Source: Bifidobacterium breve (lineage in GTDB: Bacteria; Bacteroidota; Bacteroidia; Flavobacteriales; Flavobacteriaceae). Taken from it: a stretch of 62,429 nt of DNA. The DNA is taken from NCBI GenBank assembly GCA_943323545.2, contig CALPIE020000002.1:1-62429 (forward strand), in the 5' to 3' direction. The translations under genes and the position numbers were made by a program. The notes under the pieces are model-generated. The model worked only from the letters and a program-made list of their open reading frames with translations, was not told the DNA's origin and ran no database searches. This document shows, one piece after another, positions 46,009 through 54,338 of this stretch. Every line of letters starts with the position of its first letter. Position 1 is the stretch's first letter.

Positions 46009-46016
46009 TATTTTTG
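46009..46016 (+). promoter_or_regulatory. -7 element of the T9SS cargo gene
   Basis: TATTTTTG matches TAnnTTTG, 29 bases before ATG 46046. Confidence 0.4.
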
Positions 46017-46045
46017 TTTTTGAACAATTTTTAAAAACACATAAT

Positions 46046-47086
46046 ATGAAAAAAACTACTCTTTTATCTTTAAAATGCTTGGTTGTAATTGCTTTTACAC
46101 AAGTATTAAATGCACAACAAATTTACACAAATGGTCCATTATCAACTGGAGCCACTTCAAATAGTGGAGTTACGGCACCTGCAGGCTATACTTGGAGCGA
46201 GTGTCAAAATGATACTGGTAACACTACTGAATCTAATTCAAATGCTGGGTTTAGTGCTATTTATACCATTAATGCGGCTGCTCCAATTAATAATGCTTTA
46301 GCGGATAATTTTATAGTGCCTGTAAATCAAATTTGGAGTATTACAAGTTTTGATTTTTTTGGTTACCAAACCGGAAGTGCTGCAACACCTAATCCATTTG
46401 ATCAATTAAGAGTTCAAATATATAATGGTGACCCAGCAGCTGGGGGTACAGTAATTGCAGGTAATTTTACTACAAATGTTTTAGATGTTGCTAATAGTGG
46501 TGATGCTTTAATGTACAGATTATTTAATTCATCTGTGCCAGCTCCAACTGCAACAGGAACAACAAGAAAAATATGGAGGTTAAGAGGAAATTTAACTGCA
46601 ACATTACCAGCAGGAACCTATTGGGTTGCATTTCAAGCTCACACAACTAGTGATGCAGCTGGATTTTTTCCAGCAGTTACCATTCCAGGAACCAGAGGTT
46701 TAGTTGGTTGGAATGCTTCGCAAAGTACATTAACAATTCCAGCTTATACAGGTATTTTTGATACTGGAAATCCAGCAACAGCACCTGATGTAAACCAAGA
46801 CATTCCTTTTGTTATTAACGGAACTTTAGGAGTAAATGAAAATTCATTTGAAGCAAGTATTTCATTATCGCCGAATCCTGTAAAAAATGTACTTTCAATT
46901 TCTGTGACTTCAGATACAACAATCAATGCTTATGAAATATTTGATGTTAATGGTAAAGTTGTTAAAGCTATGAATAGTAATTCTAGTATTTCTGAAATCA
47001 ATGTTTCAGAATTATCAATTGGAAATTACATATTGAAATTACAATCAGATAAAGGTGTAGCTTCTAAAAAGTTCATTAAAGAATAA
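46046..47086 (+). CDS. Secreted protein with T9SS type A sorting domain
   Basis: The 346-aa product has a signal peptide ending LNAQ and a C-terminal type A sorting domain of about 75 residues: ISLSPNPVKNVLSISV, YEIFDVNGKVVKAM and IGNYILKLQSDKGVASKKFIKE. Such tails direct outer-membrane secretion by the type IX system and are then cleaved. The middle part (residues 20-260) is beta-rich with no domain I recognise. GldB, part of the gliding/T9SS network, is encoded 20 kb upstream. Confidence 0.9.
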   Translation: MKKTTLLSLKCLVVIAFTQVLNAQQIYTNGPLSTGATSNSGVTAPAGYTWSECQNDTGNTTESNSNAGFSAIYTINAAAPINNALADNFIVPVNQIWSITSFDFFGYQTGSAATPNPFDQLRVQIYNGDPAAGGTVIAGNFTTNVLDVANSGDALMYRLFNSSVPAPTATGTTRKIWRLRGNLTATLPAGTYWVAFQAHTTSDAAGFFPAVTIPGTRGLVGWNASQSTLTIPAYTGIFDTGNPATAPDVNQDIPFVINGTLGVNENSFEASISLSPNPVKNVLSISVTSDTTINAYEIFDVNGKVVKAMNSNSSISEINVSELSIGNYILKLQSDKGVASKKFIKE

Positions 47087-47105
47087 TTAACAATTATCTA
47101 ATATT

Positions 47106-47143
47106 AAAAAAGCCATTTGGAATTATTCTAAATGGCTTTTTTT
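47106..47143. terminator. Bidirectional terminator between T9SS cargo gene and rpe
   Basis: AAAAAAGCCATTT...AAATGGCTTTTTTT is a strong stem with A and T flanks between the two convergent genes. Confidence 0.85.
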
Positions 47144-47160
47144 ATTAATTGTAATTTATT

Positions 47161-47820
47161 TTAGGAAATTAATTTTTTCAAATCAGTAATAGTTTGTGTA
47201 GGGTTTGTAGCTTTAAAAACAAAATTTCCAGCAACTAATACATCAGCACCAACATTAACCAATTGAAGTGCGTTTTTATCGGTTACACCACCGTCAATTT
47301 CAATTAGTGTTGTAGCATTGTTTCTGGTTATGATTTCCTTTAATTTTTCTATTTTAGAATAGGTGTTTTCAATAAATGATTGTCCGCCAAAACCTGGATT
47401 TACACTCATGATACAAACCATATCAATGTCTTTTATAACGTCCTCTAACAAATTTACATTCGTATGTGGATTTAAGGCAACTCCGGCTTTCATTCCTTCT
47501 GCTTTTATGGCTTGTAAGGTTCTATGAAGATGTGTACAAGCTTCATAATGAACCGTAAGTATATTGGCTCCCAATTGTGAAAAAGTTTTAATATAACGAT
47601 CTGGATCGACAATCATTAAATGAACATCGATGGTTTTTTTGGCATGTTTAGTAATTGCTTCTAAAACGGGCATTCCGAAAGAAATATTTGGAACAAATAC
47701 ACCATCCATGATGTCAATGTGAAACCAGTCGGCATTAGAGTTATTAATCATTTCGATGTCGCGTTGGAGATTGGCGAAATCGGCGGCTAAAATAGAAGGT
47801 GCAATTATTGTATTTTTCAT
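47161..47820 (-). CDS. rpe: Ribulose-phosphate 3-epimerase
   Basis: The 219-aa TIM-barrel enzyme interconverts ribulose 5-phosphate and xylulose 5-phosphate in the pentose phosphate pathway. APSILAADFANL, WFHIDIMDGVFVPN, VHLMIVDP, MSVNPGFGGQSFI and EIDGGV are signature motifs with the metal and catalytic acids. It is monocistronic. Confidence 0.97.
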   Translation of the reverse strand: MKNTIIAPSILAADFANLQRDIEMINNSNADWFHIDIMDGVFVPNISFGMPVLEAITKHAKKTIDVHLMIVDPDRYIKTFSQLGANILTVHYEACTHLHRTLQAIKAEGMKAGVALNPHTNVNLLEDVIKDIDMVCIMSVNPGFGGQSFIENTYSKIEKLKEIITRNNATTLIEIDGGVTDKNALQLVNVGADVLVAGNFVFKATNPTQTITDLKKLIS

Positions 47821-47840
47821 TTTAGTTTGAATTGTTTTGG

Positions 47841-47872
47841 CAAAGGTAAAATTTTAACCGCAAAGTGCGCAA
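47841..47872 (-). promoter_or_regulatory. Promoter of rpe
   Basis: On the minus strand TTG, 21 bases and TACCTTTG (47848-47841) match the consensus, 20 bases before the ATG. The -33 end lies in CGCAAAG-type repeat sequence. Confidence 0.5.
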
Positions 47873-48278
47873 GGTTTTACGCAAAGTTCGTAATGAAAGT
47901 TTGACTTGAATTTACAGTTGTGTTGCGTGAAGGATAGAGCAATTGTTTGAGCTCTTTTTAAATGATGTAACGCAGTGAAAAAATTTAAAAAAGCGAGTGC
48001 GAAAGCCTGACCCGAAGTTTTTACGGAGGGACACGCCATAAAAAATAAAACTCCGGACCCGAGCCAAAGGCGAACAGAGCGAAGCTAAATCAGCCGGAGT
48101 TTCAATCATCACACGAGAGCTTTGCTCGAACTGGCGAAGCAATCAAAAAAGCAGTTTTTTGGTTGATGATAAAAAGCAAAACTCCGGTAATCAGCCGGAG
48201 TTTCAATCATCAATCAAAAAACGAACAGTTTTGAAACTGTTGTTGCGGTTTTAGTTTCACACTGAACTTGTCGAAGTG
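47849..48278. repeat. Repeat-filled spacer between rpe and rpoD
   Basis: The 458-bp gap holds no credible gene. It contains CGCAAAG-type repeats (47860-47891), two copies of a hairpin with arms AAACTCCGG/CCGGAGTTT (48047-48102 and 48178-48203), a 33-base acccgag-family repeat in the loop of the first (48057-48089), the 31-bp repeat at 48114-48144, and CTGAACTTGTCGAAG beside the rpoD stop. Confidence 0.7.
48178..48203 (-). terminator. Terminator downstream of rpoD
   Basis: Minus-strand AAACTCCGGctgattaCCGGAGTTTT followed by GCTTTTT. A second, longer-looped version lies at 48047-48102. Confidence 0.65.
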
Positions 48279-49142
48279 TTACCCTAAATACGTTTTCAAG
48301 ATTTTACTTCTTGAAGTATGTTTTAATCTGCGAATTGCTTTTTCTTTAATTTGACGAACTCTTTCTCGAGTTAAGTCGAATGTTTCACCTATTTCTTCTA
48401 ATGTCATAGGATGTTGGTCACCAAGTCCAAAATACAAACGAACTACATCAGCTTCTCTTGGTGTTAAGGTTTCTAAAGAACGTTCGATTTCGGTACGCAA
48501 TGATTCGTGAATTAATTCTCTATCTGGATTTGGAGATTCACCCGAACGCAAAACGTCGTATAGGTTAGAATCTTCTCCTTCAACAAGTGGCGCATCCATA
48601 GACAAATGACGTCCTGAATTTTTCATTGACTCTTTTACGTCATTCACAGTCATGTCTAGCTCTTTTGCAATTTCTTCAGCTGAAGGCGGACGTTCATTAG
48701 ATTGCTCTAACAAAGCGTACATTTTATTGATTTTATTTATAGAACCAATCTTATTCAAGGGTAAACGAACAATACGAGATTGTTCTGCTAATGCTTGAAG
48801 AATAGATTGGCGAATCCACCAAACCGCATAAGAAATGAATTTAAAACCACGCGTTTCATCAAAACGTTGTGCGGCTTTAATTAAACCTAAATTTCCTTCG
48901 TTAATTAAATCCGGAAGTGTAAGGCCTTGATTTTGATATTGTTTTGCAACGGATACCACGAAACGCAAATTGGCTTTTGTTAATTTTTCTAATGCACGTT
49001 GGTCACCTGCTTTGATTTTCTGAGCTAATTCTACTTCTTCGTCAGCAGTAATCAAATCAACTTTTCCAATTTCTTGTAGGTATTTGTCTAAGGAAGCAGT
49101 TTCACGATTGGTTACCTGCTTGGTGATTTTGAGCTGTCTCAT
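48279..49142 (-). CDS. rpoD: Primary RNA polymerase sigma factor RpoD/SigA
   Basis: The 287-aa product lacks region 1.1 and the large insert of E. coli sigma-70, as is normal in Bacteroidetes. Region 1.2 (LDKYLQEIG), region 2 ([31 protein letters not shown]), region 3 and region 4 ([16 protein letters not shown] to [21 protein letters not shown]) are all present. It should recognise the TTG/TAnnTTTG promoters seen in this window. The stop codon touches a dispersed repeat. Confidence 0.96.
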   Translation of the reverse strand: MRQLKITKQVTNRETASLDKYLQEIGKVDLITADEEVELAQKIKAGDQRALEKLTKANLRFVVSVAKQYQNQGLTLPDLINEGNLGLIKAAQRFDETRGFKFISYAVWWIRQSILQALAEQSRIVRLPLNKIGSINKINKMYALLEQSNERPPSAEEIAKELDMTVNDVKESMKNSGRHLSMDAPLVEGEDSNLYDVLRSGESPNPDRELIHESLRTEIERSLETLTPREADVVRLYFGLGDQHPMTLEEIGETFDLTRERVRQIKEKAIRRLKHTSRSKILKTYLG

Positions 49143-49224
49143 TTATTTTTTCCTTTGCTTTAAAGTGTTCAAGTCTTGTACGCTATAAGTTACTAAAAAG
49201 TTACAAAAAAGAGAAAAAAAAAAT

Positions 49225-49262
49225 TAAAAACCCCAACTTAATCACTCAAGTTGGGGTTTCTT
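49225..49262 (-). terminator. Terminator of pnp
   Basis: AAACCCCAACTT-aatcactc-AAGTTGGGGTTT is a perfect 12-bp stem flanked by A/T runs, 17 bases beyond the pnp stop on the minus strand. Confidence 0.85.
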
Positions 49263-49278
49263 ATAAAGTTTAAAATTA

Positions 49279-51429
49279 TTATTCTCCTTTTGGAGTAATT
49301 TTATTTTCTTCTCTAGGAGGTCTAGGCAAAAGTGCTTTTCTTGACACTTTTTCTTTTCTCGTTTTCGGATCTACACCTAAGTATTTCACCATGAATACGT
49401 CTCCCATATTTACAACATCAGAAACATTTTCGGTACGTTCCCAAGCCAATTCAGAAACGTGAAGTAATACTTCATTTCCTGGGGCCTGAGTATATTCTAC
49501 AACTGCACCAAAATCAAGCATTTTAATGACTTTCACTTCGTAAGCTTCACCCATAACAGGTTTGAAAATAATAGAGTCGATTTTTGCTAAAACGGCTGCA
49601 ATTCCGTTTGGATCAGTACCAAGAATTTCAACAACACCTTGCTCATCAACTTCATTAATAACTATGGTTGTTCCAGTCGCTTTTTGCAATTCTTGAATTA
49701 CTTTTCCTCCAGGTCCAATTAGCGCACCAATAAAAGCACCAGGAATGGTTCTCATGATGATTTTTGGAGCATGAACTTTTACATCTTCTCTTGGTTGAGC
49801 CAATGTTTCTGTTAATTTTCCTAAAATATGTAAACGTCCATCACGAGCTTGAGCTAAAGCTTGCTCCATGATTTCGTATTTCAATCCGTCAATCTTAATG
49901 TCCATTTGACAAGCTGTAATTCCTTCTGATGTTCCGGTTACTTTAAAATCCATATCTCCTAAATGATCTTCATCACCTAAGATATCAGATAAAACTGCAA
50001 AACGTTCTCCATCAGTAATCAATCCCATCGCAATTCCGGAAACCGGACGAGTCATTTGGACTCCCGCATCCATCAAAGCTAATGTTCCAGCACAAACAGT
50101 TGCCATAGAAGAAGAACCGTTTGATTCTAATACTTCAGAAACTACTCTAATAGTATAAGGACAATCAGCAGGAATCATGTTTTTCAATGCACGTTGTGCT
50201 AAGTTTCCGTGACCTACTTCACGACGAGAAGTTCCTCTTAATGGACGAGCTTCTCCAGTTGAAAATGGGGGGAAATTATAGTGTAGATAGAATTTTTCTT
50301 CTCCTTGCTCTGATGGAGAATCAATTTGGTTAGCTTCTCGAGATGTTCCTAGAGTTGCTGTTGCCAATGCTTGAGTTTCTCCACGTGTAAACAATGCTGA
50401 ACCATGAACCGAAGGTAAGTAATCTACTTCACACCAAATTGGGCGAATTTCAGTAGTTTTTCTTCCATCTAAACGAGTTCCTAAATCTAACGTTACATTA
50501 CGAACTGCCTCTTTATTTACTTTGTAGAAATATTTCCCTACTAAATCAACGTTTTCAGCTAATTCTTCATCTGTAAACAATGCTTTTACCTCTTCTTTTA
50601 CATTTGCAAAAGCTTCACCTCTTTCTTGTTTAGCCGAACCTTTACTAGCAATAGCATAAATTTTATCATAGGCTGCTGCTTTTACTTTGGCGTAAATTGC
50701 TTCGTCTTCTCTTTCTTGTTCGTATGTGCGAACTTCTTTTTTTCCAAATGCTTGCGCCAATCTTTCTTGTGCAGCAATTTGTACTTTAATATGTTCGTGA
50801 GCAAATTTAATGGCTTCTACCATTTCTTTTTCTGAAATTTCTTTCATCTCACCTTCTACCATTGCGATAGAATCAGTTGAAGCACCAATCATCATATCAA
50901 TATCAGACAATTCTAATTGTGTACGAGATGGATTGATGATAAATTTACCGTCAATTCTTCCAACTCTAGCTTCTGAAATTAAAGTTTCAAATGGTATGTC
51001 AGATAAAGCTAAAGCTGCCGAAGCGGCTAATCCTGCCAATGCATCTGGCATAACATCATCATCATGAGACATTAACTGAATCATAACTTGCACTTCTGCA
51101 TGATAATCACTTGGGAAAAGCGGACGCAAAACACGGTCAACTTATCTCATGGTTAGCACTTCGCTATCACTTGGACGTGCTTCTCTTTTGAAGAAACCAC
51201 CAGGGAAACGACCTGCTGCTGCAAATTTTTCACGGTAATCTACCGTCAAAGGTAAAAAATCGATACCTGGACTTGCTTTTCTTGCGGATACTACTGTTCC
51301 TAAAATAACAGTTTTTCCAATTCTTACTACTACAGAACCGTCTGCTTGTTTAGCCAAACGTCCTGTCTCGATTGTGATGCTTCTTCCATCACCTAAATCG
51401 ATACTTTCTACAAATAATTGTGGAATCAT
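49279..51429 (-). pseudogene. pnp: Polynucleotide phosphorylase, interrupted by one in-frame TAA
   Basis: The reading frame from ATG 51429 to 49279 codes for 716 residues, the normal length of PNPase, with one internal stop at 51142-51144 (codon 96). Around it the frame reads SDSEVLTMR, stop, [14 protein letters not shown]; relatives have leucine here, so TTA to TAA would explain it. RNase PH domain 1 is split, but helical domain, RNase PH 2, KH ([15 protein letters not shown]) and S1 ([10 protein letters not shown]) are intact. The downstream part (49279..51129) could start at TTG 51129 as a 616-aa protein lacking most of the first core. It may be a sequence error or a real lesion. Confidence 0.85.
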
Positions 51430-51529
51430 AAATTTAATTCTCTAAGTTAAACAACGGGTATAGTTGTGTTGTTGTTGCGTAGTTAATGCCTAAACCCAAT
51501 GAAAAACTAAACTTTTTTTAAAAGCATAA

Positions 51530-51559
51530 TAAAAAAAAGAGGCGCGTGAGCACCTCTTA
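51530..51559 (-). terminator. Terminator of rpsO
   Basis: Minus-strand AAGAGGTGC-tcac-GCGCCTCTTTTTTTT, a compact stem with a U-run just after rpsO. Confidence 0.8.
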
Positions 51560-51568
51560 GTGTATGTA

Positions 51569-51838
51569 TTATTTTCTAATACCTAATTCTTTAATTATCT
51601 CACGATATCTATTGATATCTTTTTTCTTCAAGTAATCAAGAAGACTTCTTCTTTTTCCTACCAAAAGAACTAATGAACGCTCGGTATTGTAATCGTGACG
51701 ATTTTTTTTCAAGTGCTCAGTAAGGTGAGTAATTCGGTGTGTGAACAATGCAATTTGTCCTTCAGCAGATCCTGTGTTTTCTGCTTTTCCTCCGTGTTTA
51801 GCGAAGATTTCTGCTTTAACTTCTTTAGTTAAGTACAT
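51569..51838 (-). CDS. rpsO: 30S ribosomal protein S15
   Basis: The 89-aa product has the usual S15 length. TGSAEGQIALFTHRITHLTEHLKKNRHDY and SLVLLVGKRRSLLDYLKKKDINRYREII match its 16S rRNA-binding helices. It lies upstream of pnp in the same direction, the classic rpsO-pnp order, with its own terminator and promoter. Confidence 0.98.
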   Translation of the reverse strand: MYLTKEVKAEIFAKHGGKAENTGSAEGQIALFTHRITHLTEHLKKNRHDYNTERSLVLLVGKRRSLLDYLKKKDINRYREIIKELGIRK

Positions 51839-51895
51839 GCTAATATTATTTTAAATGATTATTATGTATGAATTACGATTTTCATAATTCGTGTG

Positions 51896-51925
51896 CAAAG
51901 GTAATTTTATTTTTTAAATAGGCAA
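51896..51925 (-). promoter_or_regulatory. Promoter of rpsO
   Basis: On the minus strand TTG, a 19-base spacer and TACCTTTG match the Bacteroidetes consensus. The ATG is 58 bases downstream. Confidence 0.65.
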
Positions 51926-51944
51926 ATAAAAAGAGGAGGTTAAC

Positions 51945-52400
51945 TTAAAATAATTTTGCAACTTCTTGATTTACAAATTCTAAAAACAATTCGTCGGCTT
52001 TAGAAAAGGGATTAATCACATGACTGTCAATATCAATTTGGCCAATATTTTTTTCGTTTACAAAAAGAGGCACCACTATTTCAGATTTTACTGTAAAACT
52101 ACAAGCAATGTAATTATCTTGAGCCGAGACATCAGGAACAACAAAGTTGGCATTCGATTCTGCCACTTGACCACAAATACCTTTTCCGAACGGAATTACT
52201 GTATGATCGGTTTCTGCACCCACATATGGCCCGAGATGTAAGGTTTTATTTTCGTGATTGGCAAAATAAAATCCAACCCAATTGTAATAATCAATGGAGT
52301 CGGACAAAAATTGACATAGATTTTTCAATTTTTTATCTCTATCAGTATTTTGTTCTGATAGAATTGTAATGATGCTGGGTTTTAAACTATCGAAATTCAT
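51945..52400 (-). CDS. GAF domain protein, likely free Met-(R)-sulfoxide reductase
   Basis: The 151-aa product is a single GAF domain. YYNWVGFYFAN, LGPYVGAETDHTVIPFGKGICGQVAE and IACSFTVKSEIVVPLF with GQIDIDSH match the fRMsr group, in which cysteines reduce free methionine-R-sulfoxide. Cysteines are present in GICG and IACS, the expected catalytic and resolving positions. The enzymatic call is by similarity; a simple ligand-binding GAF protein is the alternative. Confidence 0.8.
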   Translation of the reverse strand: MNFDSLKPSIITILSEQNTDRDKKLKNLCQFLSDSIDYYNWVGFYFANHENKTLHLGPYVGAETDHTVIPFGKGICGQVAESNANFVVPDVSAQDNYIACSFTVKSEIVVPLFVNEKNIGQIDIDSHVINPFSKADELFLEFVNQEVAKLF

Positions 52401-52424
52401 TCGTAAAATTTTTATGCAAAAGTA

Positions 52425-53021
52425 ATGATTGCGCTAACTTACTTTTATATAAATTTGTTAAAAAATATTTTGAAGGAATATATAATTCAATTTAAACCAT
52501 TTTTGCTTTTTTTAAGCAAGTTTTTAGTTTCCTATTTGGTATTGACTTTTTTATACCAATCATTTTTAGAAAAATATGATGTTAAAAACTATGAAGTTGA
52601 TGCGATAACACAATTGGTTGCAGAACAATCAAGTCAAGTATTATCACTTTTTGACAACAATTCATTTATAGTACCGAATTTAATTGAACCTAGTGTAAAA
52701 TTATATTATCACGGAAAATGGGTAGCACGAATTATAGAAGGTTGTAATGCCATAAGTGTTATAATCCTTTTCATTAGTTTTGTAATTGCTTTTACAGGAA
52801 GAATAAAACAAATGATTATTTTTATTCTTTCTGGGATAATCATTATACATGTATTTAATATTTTGAGAATCGTATTACTGAGTATGGCGATTTTTCACTT
52901 TCCAAAATCCCAACATTTTCTTCACGGAGTGATTTTTCCTTTATTTATTTATGGAGTTGTATTTAGTTTATGGGTAATTTGGGTTAATAAATTTTCATTA
53001 TATGTTAAAAAAACTACTTAA
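52425..53021 (+). CDS. xrtF: Exosortase family protein XrtF
   Basis: The 198-aa polytopic membrane protein has the exosortase catalytic residues: Cys107 in EGCNAI, Arg148 in FNILRIVLL and His167 in FLHGVIFP. Exosortases are transpeptidase-like enzymes that process C-terminally tagged exported proteins; XrtF is restricted to Flavobacteriia-like lineages. The next gene overlaps by 20 bases. No obvious sorting substrate lies nearby. A start at the in-frame TTG near residue 10 is possible. Confidence 0.88.
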   Translation: MIALTYFYINLLKNILKEYIIQFKPFLLFLSKFLVSYLVLTFLYQSFLEKYDVKNYEVDAITQLVAEQSSQVLSLFDNNSFIVPNLIEPSVKLYYHGKWVARIIEGCNAISVIILFISFVIAFTGRIKQMIIFILSGIIIIHVFNILRIVLLSMAIFHFPKSQHFLHGVIFPLFIYGVVFSLWVIWVNKFSLYVKKTT

Positions 53022-53445
53022 TAACAAGCTGAATATTGGTATAGGATTTTTTCTAATGTTGCTTTTAATTGCTATAAGAGCCTTTGAAGACAACTTGTTT
53101 TATGATCCATTTTTGAATTATTACAAAGACAATTTCACCAATTTACCTTTTCCAGTTATAAATCCCATTAAATTATTTTTGAGTTTAGGATTTCGATATT
53201 ATTTGAACTCAATAATTTCATTGGCTTTTTTGTATTTAATATTTAAGGATTCTAAAATAGTTAAGTTTTCCACTTTTCTTTATATTTTATTTGGAAGTAT
53301 ATTAATGATTAGCTTCTTTTTTGTACTTTTAAAATTGGGCGAAAACAATAAAATGTCCTTGTTTTACATTAGAAGATTTATTATTCAACCTATTTTTCTA
53401 ATTTTATTTATTCCCGCCTTTTATTATCAGAAAAGAATCAGTTGA
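53002..53445 (+). CDS. Exosortase F system-associated membrane protein
   Basis: The 147-aa product has about four hydrophobic helices and matches the small protein normally encoded immediately after xrtF (RAFEDNLFYDPFLNYYKDNF, LRYYLNSIISLAFLYLIFKD-like region, FYIRRFIIQPIFLILFIPAFYYQ). Its role is unknown. It overlaps xrtF by 20 bases, so the two are translationally coupled. Confidence 0.85.
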   Translation: MLKKLLNNKLNIGIGFFLMLLLIAIRAFEDNLFYDPFLNYYKDNFTNLPFPVINPIKLFLSLGFRYYLNSIISLAFLYLIFKDSKIVKFSTFLYILFGSILMISFFFVLLKLGENNKMSLFYIRRFIIQPIFLILFIPAFYYQKRIS

Positions 53446-53502
53446 TTTTTTTTGTACCTTTAATACATATTTCAGCTCAATTGAAAACTTAATTATTAAG
53501 AG

Positions 53503-54333
53503 ATGAAAGTAGTTAAATATTCGGGTAATATTGTAGATTTTGAAATTGATAAACTAAAAAGATCGTTACTAAAATCAGGAGCGAGTTCAATAGTTGTAGC
53601 AGATATTTTAAATAAAATTCAAAGTCAAATTTACGATGGAATTACTACAAAAAAAATCTACAAAATGGCATTTAGTTTGCTGAAAAAAGCATCCAATTCA
53701 CATGCAGCAAGATATAACTTACGGGCAGCAATTGAATTACTCGGGCCTGATGGATTTTTCTTTGAGAAATTCATTGCACGTTTATTTATATCAGAAAACT
53801 ATGAAGCTAAAACTAATCTAATTCTACAAGGAAAATGTATTCCTCATGAAATTGATGTAGCAATAAAAAAAGAGAATCAAATTGCTATGATTGAATGTAA
53901 ATTTCATGGGAAAAGAGACACAGTTTCTGATGTAAAAGTTCCTATGTATATTCTGTCTAGGTTTAATGATTTAAAAGATGAAAAGCATTCTATTTTTACC
54001 AAAAATGATATCATTACAAAATGTTGGATTGTAACTAATAATCGATTTACTTCAGATGCAACGGTTTTCGGAAATTGTATTGGCATTAATTTATTAAGTT
54101 GGGATTATCCTAAAAACAATAATTTAAGAAGCAAAATAGATAGTCAACAGCTTTATCCTGTTACTTGCTTGACTACTTTATCATTAACAGAAAAAGACAA
54201 ATTATTAATTTTAGAAATCATTTTAGCAACCGAAATTGAAAACAATATTGAATCTTTGGAAAGAATTGGATTAAGTCCAAATAGGATTAAAAATGTACTA
54301 AAAGAAGTTTCGGAATTGTGTAATTATTTATAG
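53503..54333 (+). CDS. ATP-cone plus PD-(D/E)XK nuclease-like protein
   Basis: The 276-aa product starts with an ATP-cone-like domain (MKVVKYSGNIVDFEIDKLKRSLLKSGAS, residues 1-85), as in NrdR and ribonucleotide reductases. A restriction-endonuclease-like core follows: Asp118 in HEIDVAI, Glu131 and Lys133 in IECKFHG, the D-x(n)-ExK layout of Mrr-type nucleases. A C-terminal helical region (residues 225-276) has no name that I know. It has no signal peptide. The beta-CASP hydrolase gene begins five bases after its stop, so the two are co-transcribed. Substrate and role are unknown. Confidence 0.75.
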   Translation: MKVVKYSGNIVDFEIDKLKRSLLKSGASSIVVADILNKIQSQIYDGITTKKIYKMAFSLLKKASNSHAARYNLRAAIELLGPDGFFFEKFIARLFISENYEAKTNLILQGKCIPHEIDVAIKKENQIAMIECKFHGKRDTVSDVKVPMYILSRFNDLKDEKHSIFTKNDIITKCWIVTNNRFTSDATVFGNCIGINLLSWDYPKNNNLRSKIDSQQLYPVTCLTTLSLTEKDKLLILEIILATEIENNIESLERIGLSPNRIKNVLKEVSELCNYL

Positions 54334-54338
54334 AAATC

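Noticed and set aside
47854-48142. Minus-strand ORFs of 61 and 76 aa between rpe and rpoD
   Set aside because: They are made of dispersed repeats and terminator hairpins; no protein-like features.
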